From assembly GCA_032718475.1 (NCBI GenBank), contig JAUCBJ010008417.1, forward strand, positions 1 through 44,104: a stretch of DNA of 44,104 nt. Direction: 5' to 3'. Below, piece after piece: positions 38,137-44,104 of this stretch. Position 1 is the stretch's first letter, and each line of letters starts with the position of its first letter. The stretch is from Nemertoderma westbladi (taxonomy: Eukaryota; Xenacoelomorpha; Nemertodermatida; Nemertodermatidae). Under the pieces are notes generated by a model. It saw only the letters and a list, made by a program, of their open reading frames with translations. It was not told the DNA's origin and ran no database searches. A program made the position numbers and the translations under genes.

Positions 38137-38520
38137 AACCTTGGTTTAAGGGACAAACCATGCTTTCATAGGTTTTTTAAACCTCGGTTTGAGAGATTAG
38201 CCATGAAATATAACCTTGGTATTTTGATTTGTAACCCCATTCTGGTATGGTACCCAAATATAAAACCTTAATTTAATTAACTCAAACCATGGTTTCAGAT
38301 ACTTTAAAACCTTGTTTTTGAGAGATTAACCACCGTTATTTGCTTGGAAAAGCGTCCTTGTAGATAGGATCATAATTAATGAAACAACGGTTCTATATGT
38401 TACTTTAACCTCCGGTTTCTTAAAATAACCCCCGGTAGTTTTGGTGTAAAAATACCCAGGGTTATTTTAGAAAACCGGCGGTTTTTTTAGTTAAAACCAA
38501 GGTTTATCTTTTTCAGTGCA
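38107..38520. repeat. AAACCATGGTTT-type repeats and a long imperfect hairpin
   Basis: About three copies of a ~55-bp unit with CAAACCATG, TTTTAAAACCTTGGTTT and GAGAGATTA words, many of them self-complementary. At 38407-38484, AACCTCCGGTTTCTTAAAAT continuing to AACCC pairs with the facing arm ending GAAAACCGGCGGTTT, giving about 24-bp arms with a few mismatches. It looks like a foldback/MITE-type insertion downstream of the Gag-like ORF. Duplicated at 42681-43094. Confidence 0.6.
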
Positions 38521-38778
38521 GTGCTAGTCCAGACTAGTGAATCCCATCATAATCTTGATCATTAGATACCCCCCATTATGTAAGTTATTTTTTTCTATTT
38601 TTTTTTATATGTTATTGTACGTTCCCATTTTCTACCTGTCCACTTAAAACTCGTTTTTAGATCCATCATTATGGTAATATTGTAAAATATCAAGACTTGA
38701 AAGTATATATCAGTATATTGCTGTAGCAATAGCAGGAGGTTTAACCATAATATTATAAACTCACCATTATTATTAACA
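38521..38778. other. Non-coding AT-rich gap
   Basis: No gene or repeat is supported. Confidence 0.5.
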
Positions 38779-38902
38779 ATGGCGTCAGGACAACAAGGAA
38801 ATACTCCAGCGTTGTGACTTCCCTCCGATGTAAATATAGAAGGTACCGACAGCCCCCAGGGGACCTCAAGTGGAAAAAGAGCGAGCCAATATGGGAGTCA
38901 CA

Positions 38903-38924
38903 CCCCCCCCCCCCCCCCCCCCCC
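38903..38924. repeat. C22 homopolymer
   Basis: 22 C, exactly the same length in the duplicate copy (43477-43498). Confidence 0.85.
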
Positions 38925-39340
38925 AACAAAGGTGCTCATTACCCGTGGCTCCATTGGCGTAGGAACAGAAATTGACCCAGATCAAGCTACCCTGTTGAAG
39001 GATATTATCGAAACAATGGTAACCATAGATGAATGGGTAAATATTAAGGCATGGATAACCAGTTTAAGAGGTTGGCCACAGGATGTCAAATAAAAACGGG
39101 TATCCGGTTATGAATTTTTAATGTCGTTCTCACGGGCCATAATGGCACTCATCTGTATGAAGGGAGAAAACAAGCCATTGTTTGAAACAGGTATTGATTC
39201 GTTGACACTAGTCAAAAGAGCCTGGGGGCTCATAAGAGTTGTAGGGGGGAACCCTCAGGTTATTGTACCAAAAACCAAACTTAAAGTGCCTAACGCCAAA
39301 ACTAAGTGGCAAGCAGGTAAAACGGATGAAGACAGGACCA

Positions 39341-39530
39341 ACGAGGTTAATCCCCAATTAACCTCGTATCACACACCCAATAAACGGGGACAACAAACCC
39401 CGAAGGGCCACACAAAGGGAGGTCAGAGGTTAAACCTCTGGGAGAGGAAAGTGACAGCAGCGAGGGGGGAAACACTCCCACAGAGGTGGGAGCCGAGAAT
39501 TAGGTTATTGGCCAATCAGAGCCAAAGTAA
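39341..39530 (+). ncRNA. Hairpin cluster, version B
   Basis: Homologous to version A (35904-36090), with changed but still paired stems: ACGAGGTTAAT-CCCCA-ATTAACCTCGT, CGGGG/CCCCG in CGGGGACAACAAACCCCG, CAGAGGT/ACCTCTG in CAGAGGTTAAACCTCTG, and CTCCCAC-AGAG-GTGGGAG. It ends just before the duplication junction. The duplicate is at 43915-44104. Confidence 0.55.
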
Positions 39531-39565
39531 CTGCATCCGCTAAAAATGAAAATAAAACTGAAACT

Positions 39566-40438
39566 ATGAGCAAAAGAGAATTATCTTTATTTTCGAGTAA
39601 AGCTAATCAAAGAGAATACACATCTTCACACTGGTTGGACATTTACCCGATTTCTACTCTCGACGCAAATGCGCGCCAAATCGAATTTTTTGTACCCGAA
39701 TCAAACATTCTTTATACAGATTTGAAAAATTCCAAATTCCACATCAAATATAAAATTACCTGGGACGGCGATAGAGCTAACGACAATACTACCCTCCACC
39801 ATCTCAATTATCCCGGCGGCACACTCTTTGAAAATTGCTCTTTATATTTAAACGAAAAACTTGTCGAAACCTCGAATGGGTTCTATGCTTATAAGTCTAT
39901 ATTTCAAACATTGCTACTGACAGACGCAAATGAAAAAAGTGGCATCTTGAGGGCTGGTGGCTATGAGAATAATGAGAATAACCAGGGTGGTGTCCCTGTT
40001 GGCACTGACAACAACATCCGTGGGAATTATATCAAATTCGTCATTGCGCCACTCTTTATGGATTTGGCTGCTCAGGATAAACTTCTGCCACCTGGAATTT
40101 CTGCTCGAATTCGTATGGACCGTGTGTCGCATAATTTTTTCCTGAAGGTTGAGCCTCCTGCCGGATTAACAAATGCGAGAGTAGAAATAATGGCCATCAA
40201 TCTAAAGATAAAATGCCATAAAATCGATGATGAAGTGGCACGAGTGCATCTTGTAGGTTCACAGAAAAATGACTTTATATATAACTTATTGAAGCAAGAT
40301 GTGAAGACCTTCACAATTGCGGGCGGGCAGTCAAGTTATACTCACTCAAGTATAATTCAAGGGAGGTTACCGAAATATATTCTGTTGGGCATGCTCACTA
40401 ATGCCAGCTTGTTAGCTTATCCAATTCCGCTAACATGA
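39566..40438 (+). CDS. Polinton major capsid protein, copy 2, C-terminally truncated (290 aa)
   Basis: An intact frame with the same capsid motifs as copy 1, and uninterrupted through the segment where copy 1 is broken. It includes LPPGISARIRMDRVSHNFF and VKTFTIAGGQSSYTHSSIIQ with GRLPKYILLGMLTNAS, corresponding to the second jelly roll. It stops at 40436-40438, short of the usual length for the family (roughly 430-640 aa), because unrelated retroelement sequence follows. The double jelly-roll fold is probably incomplete, so assembly is doubtful. Confidence 0.88.
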   Translation: MSKRELSLFSSKANQREYTSSHWLDIYPISTLDANARQIEFFVPESNILYTDLKNSKFHIKYKITWDGDRANDNTTLHHLNYPGGTLFENCSLYLNEKLVETSNGFYAYKSIFQTLLLTDANEKSGILRAGGYENNENNQGGVPVGTDNNIRGNYIKFVIAPLFMDLAAQDKLLPPGISARIRMDRVSHNFFLKVEPPAGLTNARVEIMAINLKIKCHKIDDEVARVHLVGSQKNDFIYNLLKQDVKTFTIAGGQSSYTHSSIIQGRLPKYILLGMLTNASLLAYPIPLT

Positions 40439-41167
40439 ACCCACAAAGTAAGCCGTTGAGCAATATTGGGAGCACGAGGTTGATTACCAATCAACCTCGT
40501 GTCAGCCCAGTAAACGGGGACAATAGGCCCCAAAGGAGACACACACAATAAGGGTCAGGGGCCAAACCCCTAACAGAGAGAGAACAACAGGGGCAACGGG
40601 AAACACACCAGGGAAGGTGAAAGGGCGAGAAGTGGGTGGTATATTAGCCAATGGGGGGACAGCATCGACTAGGTACAGTAATATGGCCAACTGTGCAGTA
40701 CATATATTACCTGTTGGTGCTTCCCTATTCAGTTTAGTTTACTCAGTCAGATCAGTAGGGTGGAACGGGGACTTCTGTCACCGTCCGCTACCGCCATCAT
40801 ACATACTTATCTACCGGTAACCGTGTCATGCTATACTGTGCTATATCAGACTATTATACCTTTATACATATTACCGAACATCAGAACTCTTTTACCTTTC
40901 ACACACGGCGGGGACGCGTGGATAGAAAACCCAACGGATAAACCGGGATCCGTAGATCCCGTCACAGTGACAGAATCAGATCCACCCAGCTGCCCTGACA
41001 GTGATAGAATCCCAGCAGCTGCCCTAACAGTCTGACAGTGACAGAATCAGATCCGCCCAGCTGCCCTGACAGTGATAGAATCCTAGCAGCTGCCCTAACA
41101 GTCTGACAGTGATAGAACTAGATCCAACCAACTGACAGACTGTGGCTGCCAGCCACCAAAGACAAAG
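40439..41167. other. LTR/leader-like region, copy 2
   Basis: Same content as 35865-36593, including hairpin version A (40478-40664) and the 71-bp repeats (40965-41106). Differs at 40640 (T for G) and 40754 (A for T). Confidence 0.45.
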
Positions 41168-42415
41168 ATGAGCCGAATAGGAGAGACGACACCGCCGTGG
41201 ACCCCGGACGACAACCTAATGATCCGCGAGGCTGCGGCGAGACGGCATCGACCCACGACGCCGGATCCGTCGACTACAGACGATCCGGCAACCCAAACGG
41301 AGGGGGGCCGTCTACAACGAGAAGGAAGAGACGAGTCGGGAGTCGAAAGGGAGAAAGACGAGTCGACGCGGAGCGAGGGTCGACATACCGATGTCACCGG
41401 TCAGCCACAGACCGAGGGCGACGGACGGCCCACCTGAACGGCGACGGTGGGGCCGCCCGTACGACGTCGGACCCGGAGAGATGGAGGAGAGGTCGGCGAC
41501 GAGGACGTCGGGGTTTCTGATCGACTTCGACGGGCCTACGCCGCGACCCGGGAGCAACTGAAGGAAGCTAGAGGAGGGGCTGAGATAGACCAGGTGAAGT
41601 TGAGGAGACGACTAGGTGAGTCGAACAGATACTTTGATTACCTAGTGTGTTCTGGGCAGAGAGAACTAGCCGAGGAGAGAGCGAGGGGGGTTGCCAACGA
41701 ACTGATTGAACTATGGGAATGTGGGGGTATGGAACCTAGCGTAGTGTACGTAGGGCCATACTTAGTCGATGCCCGGGGAGTAAAATTAGTGGGTTGGAAG
41801 AGACCTGAGGAGGGCGAATCCGAGGTTAAACCCGAGGATTCGGTCTCGTCGGTCGGAGGAAGTTCCGGGAGGCGGGGGAAAGTTGGTGGGACGGAGGGGC
41901 GACGGGAGTCCGTCGCAACCGATAAGTCTGCTACATCCTCCACGAAAGAAAGAAGGGTGCTGAAAATAAATCTGACGTATGAATTAGCAATGGTGGCGAG
42001 AGAGCAGAAAGAATTAGAGAGGCAAGTGAGTCAGCAAACCGCATGGTTGGAGAGAGAAAGAGAGTGGGCAAGGGAGGATAGAGAGAGAGTCGAGGTGTGT
42101 AGAGAGAGAGTCAAGGAGTGTAGAGAGCGGGAGATGAGAGTAGAGAGCGAGCCGGCGAGGCGGTTTGAGATGGTTGCGAGAGATACCAAGTTGGCCGAGC
42201 AAAGTTTACGAGAGTGCATAGAGAGAGAGATAGGGGCAGAGCGTGAGCGGGATGATTTGCGTGCCCGGCTAGGCAGGCTTGCGCAATATCAAGCCAAACT
42301 GGAGCGGCGCCGACTAGAACTGGCGCGGTTGGAACTGTCAGAGAGTGAGACCCCACTTACAGGCACCGGGCGAGAGAACCAGAACTGGTGTAGCCGTACG
42401 GGCGGGGGGGCGTAG
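41168..42415 (+). pseudogene. Gag-like retroelement protein, copy 2, premature stop
   Basis: Same 415-codon region as 36594-37841, but a G-to-T change makes TGA at 41435-41437, ending the protein at 89 residues. The frame is open again from 41438 and in-frame initiation could give the helical and coiled-coil parts (322 aa). Other differences: 41233, 41528 and 41604. Confidence 0.65.
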
Positions 42416-42710
42416 TAATAGTACGTTAGAAGTAATTAATATTAATAGTACCGTAGTAGATAACCCTAATCCATTTATTACAGGAAATAATATTTTACCG
42501 GGTAGTAGTAATTTAAATTTAAATACAAATACTCTAAATAATAATTCCAATTCAAACCCGCAAAATAATTCGAATAATAATTTAAGTTTAGAGAATAGTA
42601 GTGATCTAAGTAATTTAAATAATTTAAATAATAATCCCGTTTCAAATTATTCAAATTCAAATTATTTAACCGTAATTCAATTAATCAAACCATGGTGTTC
42701 TAGGTTTTAA
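42345..42710 (+). CDS. Asn-rich ORF, copy 2
   Basis: Duplicate of 37771-38136 with one substitution at 42547. Confidence 0.35.
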   Translation: MRPHLQAPGERTRTGVAVRAGGRSNSTLEVININSTVVDNPNPFITGNNILPGSSNLNLNTNTLNNNSNSNPQNNSNNNLSLENSSDLSNLNNLNNNPVSNYSNSNYLTVIQLIKPWCSRF

Positions 42711-43094
42711 AACCTTGGTTTAAGGGACAAACCATGCTTTCATAGGTTTTTTAAACCTCGGTTTGAGAGATTAGCCATGAAATATAACCTTGGTATTTTG
42801 ATTTGTAACCCCATTCTGGTATGGTACCCAAATATAAAACCTTAATTTAATTAACTCAAACCATGGTTTCAGATACTTTAAAACCTTGTTTTTGAGAGAT
42901 TAACCACCGTTATTTGCTTGGAAAAGCGTCCTTGTAGATAGGATCATAATTAATGAAACAACGGTTCTATATGTTACTTTAACCTCCGGTTTCTTAAAAT
43001 AACCCCCGGTAGTTTTGGTGTAAAAATACCCAGGGTTATTTTAGAAAACCGGCGGTTTTTTTAGTTAAAACCAAGGTTTATCTTTTTCAGTGCA
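42681..43094. repeat. Foldback-type repeat block, copy 2
   Basis: Duplicate of 38107-38520, including the long imperfect hairpin at 42981-43058. Confidence 0.6.
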
Positions 43095-43352
43095 GTGCTA
43101 GTCCAGACTAGTGAATCCCATCATAATCTTGATCATTAGATACCCCCCATTATGTAAGTTATTTTTTTCTATTTTTTTTTATATGTTATTGTACGTTCCC
43201 ATTTTCTACCTGTCCACTTAAAACTCGTTTTTAGATCCATCATTATGGTAATATTGTAAAATATCAAGACTTGAAAGTATATATCAGTATATTGCTGTAG
43301 CAATAGCAGGAGGTTTAACCATAATATTATAAACTCACCATTATTATTAACA

Positions 43353-44104
43353 ATGGCGTCAGGACAACAAGGAAATACTCCAGCGTTGTGACTTCCCTCC
43401 GATGTAAATATAGAAGGTACCGACAGCCCCCAGGGGACCTCAAGTGGAAAAAGAGCGAGCCAATATGGGAGTCACACCCCCCCCCCCCCCCCCCCCCCAA
43501 CAAAGGTGCTCATTACCCGTGGCTCCATTGGCGTAGGAACAGAAATTGACCCAGATCAAGCTACCCTGTTGAAGGATATTATCGAAACAATGGTAACCAT
43601 AGATGAATGGGTAAATATTAAGGCATGGATAACCAGTTTAAGAGGTTGGCCACAGGATGTCAAATAAAAACGGGTATCCGGTTATGAATTTTTAATGTCG
43701 TTCTCACGGGCCATAATGGCACTCATCTGTATGAAGGGAGAAAACAAGCCATTGTTTGAAACAGGTATTGATTCGTTGACACTAGTCAAAAGAGCCTGGG
43801 GGCTCATAAGAGTTGTAGGGGGGAACCCTCAGGTTATTGTACCAAAAACCAAACTTAAAGTGCCTAACGCCAAAACTAAGTGGCAAGCAGGTAAAACGGA
43901 TGAAGACAGGACCAACGAGGTTAATCCCCAATTAACCTCGTATCACACACCCAATAAACGGGGACAACAAACCCCGAAGGGCCACACAAAGGGAGGTCAG
44001 AGGTTAAACCTCTGGGAGAGGAAAGTGACAGCAGCGAGGGGGGAAACACTCCCACAGAGGTGGGAGCCGAGAATTAGGTTATTGGCCAATCAGAGCCAAA
44101 GTAA
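43353..44104 (+). pseudogene. Unrecognised ORF remnant, copy 2, and hairpin version B
   Basis: Duplicate of 38779-39530, with the same early stop, the same C22 run and the same in-frame TAA (43665-43667). The window ends inside it. Confidence 0.4.

Larger units (their letters stand above)
34957..39541. repeat. 4,585-bp tandem duplication, copy 1
   Basis: Begins in the leader of the capsid gene (AAAAATGAAAATAAAACTGA) and runs through the truncated capsid gene and the Gag-like retroelement. Copy 2 starts at 39542 with identical sequence. Base 34956 (A) against 39541 (T) marks the break. I noticed seven substitutions and one 11-nt length difference between the copies, so identity is about 99.8%. 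Confidence 0.92.
38779..39543 (+). pseudogene. Unrecognised ORF remnant after the Gag-like gene
   Basis: ATG at 38779 opens a frame that stops after 12 codons (TGA 38815-38817). After a C22 run, another frame from 38929 reads GSIGVGTEIDPDQATLLKDI, DEWVNIKAWITSLRGWPQD, a TAA at 39091-39093, and then in the same frame EFLMSFSRAIMALICMKGEN and ETGIDSLTLVKRAWGLIRVV up to about 39330. This helical, Trp-containing pattern could be a capsid or nucleoprotein domain, but I do not recognise it. The end of the open frame overlaps the hairpin cluster and is unlikely to be coding. Duplicated at 43353-44104. Confidence 0.4.
39542..44104. repeat. 4.57-kb tandem duplication, copy 2 (window ends ~11 bp short)
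   Basis: Repeats copy 1 from 34957. Because it lacks 11 nt in the capsid gene, its expected end is about 44115, just beyond the window, so a third copy cannot be excluded. Confidence 0.92.

Noticed and set aside
38929-39330. Assignment to a specific viral nucleoprotein
   Set aside because: The pattern is only loosely reminiscent; naming a virus family would be guessing.

Overview
The window looks like a transposon-dense, AT-rich stretch of an animal nuclear genome, most plausibly an aquatic invertebrate. The basis is the mix of families: a Maverick/Polinton, BEL/Pao-type retroelement pieces, a non-LTR (LINE) endonuclease ORF, a CACTA-like transposase remnant, a TTAA-target DNA transposon and a tyrosine-recombinase remnant. 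I see no clear host gene, rRNA, tRNA or CRISPR array, and I cannot name the species.

Layout. 1-2.7 kb: minus-strand BEL/Pao-like Gag running off the left edge, then a tandem-repeat block. 3.3-4.3 kb: an unrecognised 354-aa ORF. 4.5-6.7 kb: a minus-strand LINE endonuclease ORF with no reverse transcriptase, a possible ORF1 tail and a 12-bp minisatellite. 7-9.4 kb: non-coding DNA with a miRNA-like hairpin and long G/C runs, then a decayed Gag-like fragment ending in Asn-rich repeats. 9.5-11.5 kb: a four-times frameshifted CACTA-like transposase. 11.5-16.3 kb: another transposon gene, split by a complete 3.66-kb DNA transposon with 19-bp terminal inverted repeats, TTAA target duplications and an open 642-aa transposase. 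16.3-20.5 kb: LINE RT, tyrosine-recombinase, BEL/Pao integrase and Gag-like remnants.

21.6-35.9 kb is the centrepiece, a Polinton truncated on its right. It carries an unknown minus-strand protein, a degenerate dUTPase-like protein, protein-primed DNA polymerase B, a TATA-binding-protein-like protein, a conserved small virion-type protein, an FtsK/HerA-type ATPase, another conserved small Polinton protein, a retroviral-type integrase with chromodomain, two tandem penton-like minor capsid paralogues, an exonuclease-like protein, a basic core-like protein and a C-terminally truncated major capsid protein. Together these give replication, possible own transcription initiation, genome integration, packaging and capsid functions. 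The maturation protease is not seen. All six reading-frame breaks that I find inside the Polinton shift in the same direction, several of them in homopolymers.

35-44.1 kb is a tandem duplication of a 4,585-bp unit joining the capsid gene to a Gag-like retroelement. The copies are almost identical but inactivated reciprocally: capsid broken in copy 1, Gag-like ORF broken in copy 2. Each unit also holds two diverged versions of a region with several short hairpins whose stems differ by paired (compensatory) changes.
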